Of a stretch of DNA of 64,000 nucleotides, positions 24,903-34,644 are shown piece after piece; the stretch's first letter is position 1; each line of letters begins with the position of its first letter. Location of the stretch: positions 123,260,920 through 123,324,919 of the forward strand of contig NC_081185.1 in NCBI RefSeq assembly GCF_029867415.1, read 5' to 3'. Source of the DNA: Vicia villosa. Lineage: Eukaryota; Streptophyta; Magnoliopsida; Fabales; Fabaceae. The notes below the pieces were generated by a model that ran no database searches, had not been told where the DNA came from, and saw only the letters and a list, made by a program, of their open reading frames with translations. Both the position numbers and the translations under genes were made by a program.

Positions 24903-25477
24903 AACCAATTTTTTAGCATCCATTTTCATTCCTTTTTTTTATACAAACTTCACACAATTAATAAACTTATCAAATCAAATCATTTTTACTTCATTTTTTA
25001 CACACTTGCTATTTAATATACTTACTTTGTGAATAATCAAAAAAAATCATAAAAAATATTATTTATTTCATGTATTTTAATTAGGTTTAAAATAGTATGT
25101 TTTAAAAGTTTTCTTAAATACTTTAAAATATATATTTTCATTTTGTTTTAACCTAATTACTTTGTGAATAATTTTATGATAAAACCCTAATTATTTAGGT
25201 CTTAATTGGGTATAGATTTCATCTTTGCCTTAATTAAGTTGACTTTTGTCAATATTCAAAACTGTTTTCAATCTCTGATTAAACGGATGATTAAGGTTTT
25301 CAAACAACAAAACCTTGCATCATTCCAAATCATTTTTCAAATTGCTTTTACACCAGTACTGTAAAGTACTGGGCCTCTAATAGAGTGTAAGTCCCAAAAA
25401 CCTTCTCTTCTTAGCTTGTTTTCAAAACTGTATTTTCAAAATCTTCTTTCTATTTTCAAAACATTCTTCTGGTATTT

Positions 25478-27711
25478 GAAGGGCATTATTCCCGGTGAAA
25501 CTCTTCAGATACCTATGTGACCTTTGTCCATCTTCACTTCTTCTGTTTTCAAAAACCATTAACTGTTTATCATATCCATTCAACTGTTATCAACAAAAAC
25601 AATAAAAATACTGTTGAGGCTCTGTACATACTTCTTCAATGGCCTCCACTCCATCCAGGTTAGGCTTTACAAGCTTTCAATTTACAGTCTTTGTTTAAAT
25701 TACTGTCAAATATAAACTGTGCATATATTAGTTTAGAACTGCGTTTGAGTATAAACCTTAGGACAGTTAAACTATATATATATTATAGGAATATGACCTA
25801 GGATTGAGAATGTCTTCCCGGTGAAGGCTCTTTCCTAATTAGAGATCTGTAGTTCAAACCCCCAAGATGAATTATTCCCGGTGAAACATCTTGGTAAAAA
25901 TCTTAGAATCCAAATAATAGGACACATCCACCCAAAGAGGAATTATTCCCGGTGAAACCTCTTACCCATTTGCTTAGAGCCAAAATAAGTTCAAAACTAC
26001 ATAAGCTTTCTCTTGTGCTATAACAAGGACCCTCGATTAGCCTCCTCTTGGGCTTTGTACAAGGACCCACAGGCTTCTTAAAAGCATTTCCAGCTTCCTC
26101 TTGAGCTTGTATACAAGGACCCATCAGGTTTCTTATAAACATAGGAACAGGTCTTTAGTCACCTTTTAGCCTACCCTGGTGAGTTCCTTCCAATTTAAAC
26201 CAGACTTTAAACAAGCTAAGTTTGTCTCAATTTTGCATTGAGTACACTTTTTGGAATGAGAGACATGGACAGTCTCTGTCACCCTTATCTTCATCAATCT
26301 TCCTTAGCAGAGTCTAGGATCCATGTTTGATCATCCTCAGCATTGAGTCAGCCTTCATCTTGGGCTTTAAACAAGAAGTCTCACTAGATAATCTTTCTGC
26401 CAATCTTTTCATCCTTTAATAATTAATGGAGTGCTACCCAAATCATTCATTTCAAAACCCCTGGAAAGGGTTAGCCTCCAACATCTGTCTAAAAAGTCAA
26501 AATCCCTGGAAAGGGTTAGCCTCCAAAATTAATTAATAAATAATTTCATTCTCTTAGGAGATAATTTCCCCAAAAGAGTCAAAATCCCTGGAAAGGGTCA
26601 GCCTCCAAAAAACATGATAGAAGTCAGTCTTTTAACAGACAAATTCACCAGCTGAGTCAAAATCCCTGGAAAGGGTTAGCTTCCAAAGAAAAATAGTCTT
26701 TTAATAAATAAAACCTCCTCAGTAGAGTCAAAACCAACAAAAACAGTTAGCCTCAACCTTGGGCTTCATACAAGGCACCCAAACAATAAAACTCCCCTGT
26801 CAAGAGTCAGCCTCAACCTTGGGCATTGTACAAGGCAGATAATAGAGTCTCCCCAGTGAGTTCTTCATCACTCAGTAGCCACAACCTTGGGCTTTGTACA
26901 AGGCAGATAAACCATATCTTTCATGTGTCAAAGATTCCTAACACTTAGGATCTTTCCCCATATAGTCATCAATACTCAATTCATTTATTTAAGAGTCCGC
27001 CACAACCTTGGGCTTTGTACAAGGCAGAAAATAATGTTTTCCCTAGCAACAGTCAGCCACAACCTTGGGCTTTGTACAAGGCACATAAAATAGAGTCATT
27101 CATTCAATTATCCTCAACAGTTAGCCACAACCTTGGGCTTTGTACAAGGCACATAAATAGAGTCTCCCTCAGTAGAGTCAGCCTCAATTCTGGGCTTTGT
27201 ACAGAACACTAAAATACCCTGTAATTAACCCCCAGTGGAGTCATCTCCCAGAGTCAATAATAATAATTAATCAATCAAAAAGCCTCAAGCTTGGGCCTCA
27301 TACAAGCCAGCTAAAGTCAAATCTTTTATACAGTAGATAGACATAGCTTATCTCCATAGAGAGATATTTTTACTACTCTACCACATTCAAACAAACATTT
27401 CATTTCAATTTTAATCAAGTCTCCCATTTAGGATTTTGAAAGGCATGAGCTGGCAGTAAAACCCAGACATGTGGTAACTTTCCCTAATTTGGATGAGCAT
27501 CTTTCTTTCATTTAAGAGGCATTTGACTGGTATACTTGCACATACACAAGTAAGGTCCCCCTCTTGAATGAAATGAATTCAGTTATTCTGTCACTCCTTT
27601 AAATGTTTGTGGTAGAATAGTACAAATACCTCTCTGTAGAGATAATTTCATGTCTCTTTACTGTAAACAGAGATTTAATTCCAAGCTTCAACCTTGAGCT
27701 TCAAGCAAGGC
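25478..27711 (+). repeat. Hairpin arrays in the transcribed part of LTR B
   Basis: Three kinds of dispersed hairpin occur. One has loop ATTATTCCCGGTGAAA with stems AAGATG/CATCTT (25868 on) and AAGAGG/CCTCTT (25928 on). One is CCCT-GGAA-AGGG, four copies at 26457-26690. One has loops like GGCTTTGTA with stems CCTTG/CAAGG (several copies at 26757-27150), TCTTG/CAAGA (26360), TTCTG/CAGAA (27188) and GCTTG/CAAGC (27290). Loops stay similar while stems change on both arms. The same arrays recur at +12315 in the 3' LTR. Confidence 0.75.
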
Positions 27712-28260
27712 ACCCAAAAATAATTAATTTCCCTAGTTAGTTCCCCGAACTACATTAAGCTCTGACTTCCACTAGGGATATGTAGGCATGAGGTTCACAA
27801 GGAATCTCAGCGAGCTAATAAAATACCAAAAATAGTCAGTTTGTCTGTCTGTCTGTCTTTCTTTAATCAATTCATTTCCTTCTCCTAATATAAAGGAGAA
27901 ACTTTCCCAATCATAGCAATAAACACAAACACAATGACACAGAGAAGGTTCCTGTAGAGTACTACAGATATGTAGGGTGTTTAAACACTTCCCTATGTAT
28001 AACCGACCTCCCGGACTCCAGAATTTCTAGTCTAGGTGAAATCCCCACACTTAGCAAACTCCTAGGGTTTAGTTGAGATCTTTTTTCCCCTTTCCTACTC
28101 GTAGGACAAATAAGAAAGTTCGTGTGATATCGTAGGAAGAACTAAAATAAAATTCATCCCACCACGGGCGCATTCTCCTTCCAAATTTCGCGTGAAGGGT
28201 TTAGCGTGCCGTCCTCCCAAGTGAAACGGGGAGGTAAAGAAAACGACCACCACAGAAAAA

Positions 28261-28278
28261 TGGCGACTCTGCTGGGGA
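28261..28278 (+). other. Primer-binding site of element B
   Basis: TGGCGACTCTGCTGGGGA, six bases after the LTR end at 28254. This is the tRNA-Arg-type site characteristic of Ogre elements. Confidence 0.88.
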
Positions 28279-29070
28279 TATAAGTGTTAAAAACCTTGGT
28301 TTATCATCCAAACCAATGGTTGACCTGTTGCTGGTCCAGCCCCAATGAGGAATTAGGGATGCCAAATTCCCCCTCAAACAAGAGAGGTCCTGCCTAACCT
28401 CTGTGTCATATCATGTGTTTGTTGCATATATATTTGTTTATTTTGTTTATTCTGTATCGGGAAAGGGCTTGATTCCCCCTTGTGGTGAGAAATCCTATAC
28501 CCGGATTTGAGTGCAACATAAGATAGGATGGAGGATGTCTTCCCGGTGAAGGCCCTCTAATCTTGGTCTCCAAGTCTACTCTTGGGATTTGCCTGGCTGG
28601 TTGTGATTAACTGCGCCACTGCATTCCGAGACTGATTTGTACCAGGAGGACCTAGAAACACATTAACCCCACTTAAAGCCTTTTTAGGACGTAGAGCGGT
28701 GATTACGGAAGTAATTGTCACGCAGATACTACACTCAGAGAAAACTCTCTTATAGATACCAATCAACGTATCTTTAAGGTTGAGCAAAAACTCTGAGACC
28801 CCTAGAACCCGTTCTACAGGTACAAAAATCCTTAACCTTAGTTTACCATTGGGGCGGGAGACTGCGTTTTGACTTCATGACCACTATACTCTTCAACGCC
28901 ATGTTTGTTTAAAACTCTTGTGTGTGCATTCATGCATTCATGCATCATTCATTAATAAACAATTAAAATAAAAGAGTCTTTTTCGAGTCATTTTTCAAGG
29001 AAACTAAATAACGAACGTTTTGAACTTCATAGAAAGAGAGAAACGGAGAAAGGACTTAAGGATCTATACC
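28279..29070 (+). other. 5' UTR of element B
   Basis: No gene. It contains one more TCTTCCCGGTGAAGG segment near 28540, matching the hairpin family of the LTR. Reading frames on the opposite strand are not supported. Confidence 0.7.
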
Positions 29071-30507
29071 ATGGATTACGGAAGAAAGAGAGCTAGGAAA
29101 TACACCTTCAAGATTCCCCAGGTCGAGGAACTGGGAAAGCTCGGAAAACTGGTGGTCAACCCCCAGGCTTTCAAGGAGAAGTATGGAAAACTTCTGCCTT
29201 TGCTCAATACCAACATGGTGGATGGGATCCTTCCCACCTTGGTACAGTTTTACGATCCAACGTATCACTGCTTTACCTTTCCAGATTATCAGCTCATGCC
29301 TACATTAGAGGAGTACTCTCGTCTGATTGGAATACCCGTGTACGCGCAAGATCCGTACTCCGGTTTGGAAAAGAATCCTGATGACATTATCATTGCTGCA
29401 ACTACTCCTTTGAACGTAGTCGACATCAGAACTCATATGGTGAGTAGAGGAGGAATTCAAGGATTGCCCTCCAAATTCCTGTTTGATCAAGCTCGGTACT
29501 TCGTCAGCATCCAAGATATGAGCGCTTTTGAGGAAGTCTTGGCTTTGCTTATCTACGGATTGTTTTTGTTCCCTAACATTAACGATTTCGTCGACATCAA
29601 CGCAATTAAGATCTTCTTAATTGGAAATCCAGTTCCAACCTTGCTTGCGGATGCTTATCACTCTGTGCATTCAAGAAACCTGCAGCGAGGAGGATTAATC
29701 ACATGCTGCGTACCGTTGTTATACGAATGGTTCGTTTCACACCTGCCGAAGTCTAGCACTTTCTGGAATATGAGGGATGGCCTTTACTGGTCACAGAAAA
29801 TCATGTCTCTCACTCATACAGACATTGATTGGTGTAGTCCTGACAACGACGAAACCAAGATCATCTTCAGTTGTGGAAGTTTCCCCAACATACCCCTTAT
29901 TGGAACTAAGGGAGGGATCAGTTACAATCCAGCTTTAGCCCGTCGTCAATACGGCTATCCCATGAAAAACATTCCAAGTAACATCCAATTGGAGGGTCTG
30001 TTCTTCAAGAACATCGACGATCATGGCAACATGCTGAAGAAGGAAATTGTCCAAGCCTGGCGTCTTGTTCACAGCAAAGGGAGAAGATTGTTAGGAAAAC
30101 ATCTTTGCATCTCCCTGGATCCTTACCTTCAATGGGTACGCGTCAGAGCATTCAAGCTCAGGATGCCATATCAACATCAAGAACCTATTCCCCTAAGGGA
30201 ACCAATTTACCTTTTCTCCACCGATGTTGAAAAATTACAAGAGGCATTAAACAAGGTATGCCAAGAAAGGAATGCTTGGAGGAACAAGTATCGAATCGTC
30301 AACACGGAAAATGTTGAAATTCAGAACATCCTAAGAAGGAAGGATGAGTTACTTGAAGTACTCGATCGACAAGTGACACAAACGTCACTTTCTCATCATA
30401 TCCCTCCTGCTTCCTGGATCATCGATCAGCTCACGTCAGAGAACGCTCAGCTCAAGAAACAGAAGAAGATGTTAGAACGTGAAGTCGGCTCATCATCAAA
30501 GTTTTAG
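29071..30507 (+). CDS. Ogre ORF1 protein, function unknown
   Basis: An uninterrupted frame of 478 codons from the ATG at 29071, which lies in the good context ACCATGG and begins MDYGRKRARKYTF, as Ogre ORF1 proteins do; an in-frame ATG at 29020 would add 17 residues. The middle part (MPTLEEYSRLIGIPV, VVDIRTH, LIYGLFLFPN) resembles the plant-mobile-domain family found in transposon and host proteins. The last 100 residues are charged and heptad-like (VEKLQEALNKVCQERNAWRN), a likely coiled coil. ORF1 upstream of gag is a hallmark of the Ogre/Tat lineage and has no proven biochemical role. The intact frame agrees with a recent insertion. Confidence 0.9.
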   Translation: MDYGRKRARKYTFKIPQVEELGKLGKLVVNPQAFKEKYGKLLPLLNTNMVDGILPTLVQFYDPTYHCFTFPDYQLMPTLEEYSRLIGIPVYAQDPYSGLEKNPDDIIIAATTPLNVVDIRTHMVSRGGIQGLPSKFLFDQARYFVSIQDMSAFEEVLALLIYGLFLFPNINDFVDINAIKIFLIGNPVPTLLADAYHSVHSRNLQRGGLITCCVPLLYEWFVSHLPKSSTFWNMRDGLYWSQKIMSLTHTDIDWCSPDNDETKIIFSCGSFPNIPLIGTKGGISYNPALARRQYGYPMKNIPSNIQLEGLFFKNIDDHGNMLKKEIVQAWRLVHSKGRRLLGKHLCISLDPYLQWVRVRAFKLRMPYQHQEPIPLREPIYLFSTDVEKLQEALNKVCQERNAWRNKYRIVNTENVEIQNILRRKDELLEVLDRQVTQTSLSHHIPPASWIIDQLTSENAQLKKQKKMLEREVGSSSKF

Positions 30508-30797
30508 AGTCCTTTCTCTCAGTTTCTCTGTATTTCCATTTTCAAAGTGTGTAAAAACGGCGTTTTCGCTTAATTAATAAAAGTTTGATGTTTCATGACG
30601 TAATTATGGTGTTTCCTTGAAAAATAATTAACTTAATTGCATATCATACATCGCTTTAGTCGTACGCACTGACACGGGAATTGTCGCGGATCTAATAGTC
30701 ACTTTCCTTTCTCCAGAAAGAGAGGAGGAGAAGGAGGTGAACCAAGACTTTCAAGCTGTCTCATCCATACAACACTCGTTCAAGTCACAAGAAAAGA

Positions 30798-31055
30798 ATG
30801 GAAGACTTTGAGCAAGAGAATGAAGAACTCAGGGAAGAGATTAATACTCTCAAAGGTACTGTTGAAAGACTCAATAGTATGGTAGAAGCCCTGGTAGTTG
30901 CGCAGAATCGACCAACGCCAGAAGAACCACAAAGGACTGTGGTTTCCGAGATTGTTTCTACTCCTATTCCTCAGTATACCATGCCGCCTGATCGACCTTG
31001 GGGCATGCCGTATAACTTTACTCCAGAAGGGTACATACCTCCAGCTTCTGAAGCT
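30798..31055 (+). CDS. Ogre gag, N-terminal part (cut by assembly gap)
   Basis: 86 codons of open frame from the ATG at 30798. The start is acidic and heptad-like (ENEELREEINTLKGTVERL), then Pro-rich (TPIPQYTMPPDRPWGMPYN), as in Ogre gag proteins. The frame runs into the N block at 31056, so its end, the zinc knuckle and the protease cannot be seen. The apparent joining of this frame with the integrase across the N run is an accident of the 100-base placeholder. Confidence 0.8.
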
Positions 31056-31155
31056 NNNNNNNNNNNNNNNNNNNNNNNNNNNNNNNNNNNNNNNNNNNNN
31101 NNNNNNNNNNNNNNNNNNNNNNNNNNNNNNNNNNNNNNNNNNNNNNNNNNNNNNN
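31056..31155. other. Assembly gap, 100 N
   Basis: Exactly 100 N, the usual placeholder for unknown length. Left of it lies gag and right of it the integrase core, so the rest of gag, protease, reverse transcriptase, RNase H and the integrase zinc domain are missing here. Whether the real chromosome holds them cannot be told from this window. Confidence 0.97.
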
Positions 31156-31955
31156 GCTTCATCTTGGTAGCCATAGACTATTTCACCAAATGGGTTGAAG
31201 CAGCTTCGTATGCAAACGTCACAAGACAAGTTGTCGTCAGGTTTATCAAGAATCACATCATCTGTCGCTACGGCGTTCCTAGCAAGATAATCACCGACAA
31301 TGGGTCAAATTTGAATAACAAAATGATGAAGGAGCTTTGTGAAGAATTCAAGATCGAACATCACAACTCATCTCCTTACAGACCAAAGATGAATGGAGCT
31401 GTAGAAGCAGCTAACAAAAACATCAAGAAAATCATTCAGAAGATGGTCATTACTTACAAAGATTGGCATGAAATGCTCCCGTATGCTCTTCATGGTTACC
31501 GTACATCAGTACGTATTTCGACTGGAGCAACTCCTTTCTCCCTTGTATATGGCATGGAGGCAGTCCTACCTATAGAGGTTGAGATTCCATCAATGAGAGT
31601 CTTGATGGAAGCAAAATTAACAGAAGCCGAGTGGTGTCAAAGCAGATTCGATGAATTGAACTTAATCGAAGAAAAACGCATGACAGCTTTATGCCACGGA
31701 CAGCTATATCAACAAAGAATGAAGAAAGCTTTCGACAAAAAGGTTCGACCTCGCACAATCAAAGAAGGCGACCTTGTACTCAAAAAGATTCAATCTTTTC
31801 TCACAGATTCGAGAGGGAAATGGACTCCCAATTATGACGGCCCCTACGTGGTCAAGAGAGCTTTCTCAGGAGGAGCCTTAATACTCACGACTATGGATGG
31901 AGAAGAATTCACCCGTCCTGTGAACGTCGACGCAGTCAAGAAATACTTCGCCTAA
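31156..31955 (+). CDS. Ogre pol, integrase catalytic core and C-terminus
   Basis: Open frame from the gap to a stop at 31955. The catalytic triad is visible: Asp in VAIDYFTKWVEA, Asp in ITDNGSN, Glu in NGAVEAANK. HGYRTSVRISTGATPFSLVYG and LPIEVEIPS follow, as in Ty3/gypsy Tat-lineage integrases, then a basic C-terminal part (VRPRTIKEGDLVLKKI) ending VDAVKKYFA. The enzyme would insert element cDNA into the chromosome. It is intact as far as visible; its N-terminal zinc domain is in the gap. Confidence 0.93.
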
Positions 31956-31975
31956 ATAAATAAAAGAACAGCTCG

Positions 31976-32146
31976 CTAAGTTGAAAACTCGCAAAGAGCG
32001 GCTTAGGCAAAAAAGAGCGTCTCGGTGAATCGAAAACCCGAAAGGGCGATTCAGGCAAAAGTTAGAGACATAAAAAAAAAAAAATAATAATAATAATAAT
32101 AAATAATCAATCCCGGTAAACTTAAAACCCGAAAGGGGTAGTTTAC
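31976..32146 (+). repeat. Three tetraloop hairpins just after pol of B
   Basis: Three modules at 31976-32006, 32026-32052 and 32116-32146. Outer stems are CTAAG/CTTAG, GAATCG/CGATTC and GTAAAC/GTTTAC. The inner part is CTC-GCAA-(A)GAG in the first and CCC-GAAA-GGG in the others, so each has a GNRA-type tetraloop. Each is followed by GCAAAA. Outer stems differ completely between copies yet stay complementary. Confidence 0.8.
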
Positions 32147-32999
32147 GCAAAAGTTAGGGATATATGGCAAGTAACTGTGTTCAGGACAAACTTGATCATT
32201 CAAAATCCATAGCGAAGTATTCATCAGCAGTAGGTCATCTTCTACGAAGCACGAATACAGCGCAACTCGGAGTGGAAGGGAGAGATAATGGTCGTCACGT
32301 TTCATCGTAGCCCTTTTCCCGAAAATTACCAATTTCCAACTTTGTAAATACTCCATGGAATCAAGCATTTGGCTGATTACCATTCCATATATAATAATTT
32401 GAGCCTTGTGCTTTTCCTTTGCAATCTAGTCTTATTCAGTTTCTTGAAATGCATTTTAAATTTTAACAGTCACTTTCTTGAAACAAATGTTTTCATAAAA
32501 ATAAAATGAATTTACTTGCAAAAAATAAAGGTGAAATTTCTTTCTAAGGTTTACAAACAATAGGAAGAATGCAAACAGCTGCTCCGAGAACGGTTGAGAC
32601 TCCGAGAACTAAGATTTCCCCATGAGGTAGCTTTGCGAACATCTCCCGATGACGGATCTTCACTTCAATTCATATTACTCATTTCGAACAGCGGACAACT
32701 GGTAACCAGATATTCCCAACAGAGTTCGAACTACAAGAAGAGGACATCTTCTGATCAACAAGAATTCAAGTCGTATCATTAGGATTTTACATCCGCGACA
32801 ATTCTATTCACATTCACTTTACATTTTATAATTGTCATAATATTCATGCATACATTACATCACAACTGCATAGTCAAATTAGGCTTTTAATCGTGAGAAT
32901 GCCCGAGTCATGAGGGCATGAACTCAAGTTTCCCCTGCAAGTCCTGGAGAAACTTTTTCCTGCAAGACAACGATCTATGTAGAGAGATTTCCCCAAGCA
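32147..32999 (+). other. 3' UTR of element B, no gene seen
   Basis: A-rich, non-coding. Contains scattered single hairpin-like segments but no clear array, and no open frame with recognisable features. Confidence 0.6.
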
Positions 33000-33507
33000 A
33001 GTCAATAGATGGTAGTCTCCCTCAAAGAGATAGTTTGTTCACTTTTGGAATCCCTCAACTGAGAATCTCCTGCAGAGCAACGCTCGACAATCTTCTTCAG
33101 ATAAGATAGTCTGCTTCGCATTGTGGACTTCCCCAAAAGTTTGGCATTTCCCCGACAAGGTCGAGAGGTGCCACTTCTTGTCAAAGAATAATTCAGAATC
33201 TCCCAGCAGATCGACAAATGATTCCCCAGCAGAATCAGTGAATGGTAGTCTTCATCCAGAAGATAGTTCATGATCCCCAGCGGAGTCAACAAATGGTAGT
33301 CTTTCCCCAAGGAAAGACAGTTTGTCTGTTAAATACTCAAGAGATCGACAAATGGTAGTTTCTTCAAACAGTTTGTCTGTTTCAGGGATGTTTAGTTCCC
33401 CACAGAGTCAATAAATGGTAGTTTTCCCCTTAAGAAAACAGTTTGTTGATTCCCCAGGCACCAATCGACGAATGGCAGTTTTCACCCCGAAAACAGTTCG
33501 TCTGCCT
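33000..33507 (+). repeat. Array of two-tier hairpin modules, 3' UTR of B
   Basis: Five to six modules of the form outer stem, TGGTAG or similar, inner stem, loop, inner stem, CAG or TAG, outer stem. Outer pairs include ATCA(g)TGAA/TTCATGAT (33228-33273), ACAAA/TTTGT (33288 on), GACAAA/TTTGTC (33346 on), TCAATAAA/TTTGTTGA with one wobble (33407 on) and GACGAA/TTCGTC (33466 on). Inner pairs include TCTTC/GAAGA, GTCTTTCC/GGAAAGAC, GTTT/AAAC and GTTTTC/GAAAAC. Between modules are CCCCAGCAGAGTC-type linkers. Confidence 0.75.
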
Positions 33508-33588
33508 TCAAAACAAAGTCATTAGCCCCTCAAAAAGCATGGGCCCATATGACAATCTTTCAAAGATGCCAGGTCAAAAGGGAAGATG

Positions 33589-34272
33589 GCAAAGTTTCTT
33601 TATTACCATCAAATGGTATCTCATCTCCAAGTGCTGATGAGAAGTTTGATGAGGAAACAAACCCTTGAAGTTTCTTTATTACCATCAAATGGTATCTCAT
33701 CTCCAAGTGCTGATGAGAAGTTTGATGAGGAAACAAACCCTTGAAGTTTCTTTATTACCATCAAATGGTATCTCATCTCCAAGTGCTGATGAGAAGTTTG
33801 ATGAGGAAACAAACCCTCGAAGTTTCTTTATTACCGTCAAATGGTATCTCATCTCCAAGTGCTGATGAGAAGTTTGATGAGGAAACAAACCCTTGAAGTT
33901 TCTTTATTACCGTCAAATGGTATCTTACCTCCAAGTGCTGGTAAGAAGTTTGATGAGGAAACAAACCTTTGAAGTTTCTTTATTACCGTCAAATGGTATC
34001 TTACCTCCAAGTGCTGGTAAGAAGTTTGATGAGGAAACAACCTTTGAAGTTTCTTTATTACCATCAAATGGTATCTTACCTCCAAGTGCTGGTAAGAAGT
34101 TTGATGAGGAAACAAACCTTGAAGTTTCTTTATTACCGTCAAATGGTATCTCATCTCCAAGTGCTGATGAGAAGTTTGATGAGGAAACAAACCCTTGAAG
34201 TTTCTTTATTACCATCAAATGGTATCTTACCTCCAAGTGCTGGTAAGAAGTTTGATGAGGAAACAAACCGTT
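33589..34272 (+). repeat. 76 bp satellite, nine copies, 3' UTR of B
   Basis: Nine head-to-tail units of 75-76 bp. Each contains an outer pair ATCAAA or GTCAAA with TTTGAT, then TGGTAT, and an inner pair around TCCAAGTGCT. The inner pair is CTCATC/GATGAG in copies 1-4 and 8 and CTTACC/GGTAAG in copies 5, 6, 7 and 9. Tandem repeats at this place are typical of legume Ogre elements and are known to seed satellites. Long frames on both strands through this array are repeat by-products. Confidence 0.93.
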
Positions 34273-34628
34273 GGAAATTTTCTCTTTATCTGAGATATTG
34301 TCCAAACACAACTAAGACCAGTTTCGAGATATGGACATCCGAAACAAGGGGGAGGTTGTTTACCTTTTTCTAAGTATCAACACTTAGTTAAAGAAGATGG
34401 ATTGCGCATCCTACACTGCTATCCATTCGCCAGAATCCACATCAAGTATTTCTGCAGAAGTTTGTCTCCTCATCCCCGCCGAGTGCGACAACGGGATCAA
34501 ATCATGCAAAGATTTTATCAATTACAACATCTCAGGAGCGCCCAAAATTCGGGCATTCTTTGATATTTAAGTCTCTTTTACGCAGGAGAGATCGAGATCT
34601 CAATCTCTCTCCCTCCAGATAAAAGAAA

Positions 34629-34644
34629 CTTAAATAGGGGCATC
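34629..34644 (+). other. Polypurine tract of element B
   Basis: CTTAAATAGGGGCATC directly before the 3' LTR start TGTCATACC. Same core AAATAGGGGCA as in element C. Confidence 0.8.

Larger units (their letters stand above)
22330..28254 (+). mobile_element. 5' LTR of Ogre element B
   Basis: Runs from TGTCATACCC to ACCACCACA. The first 0.7 kb holds several W-box cores. A TATA box lies at 23883-23891, so most of the LTR (about 4.3 kb) should be transcribed as R/U5. That part holds a tRNA-like block at 24830-24902 and the hairpin arrays at 25478-27711. Short frames inside the LTR have no recognisable features. Confidence 0.93.

Noticed and set aside
30798..31955. One continuous 385-codon gag-integrase fusion
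   Set aside because: It exists only because 100 N are translated as X; the gap length is arbitrary.
33621..34373. Several overlapping frames on both strands through the 76 bp array
   Set aside because: They repeat with the 76 bp unit and shift frame with it; no protein feature supports them.
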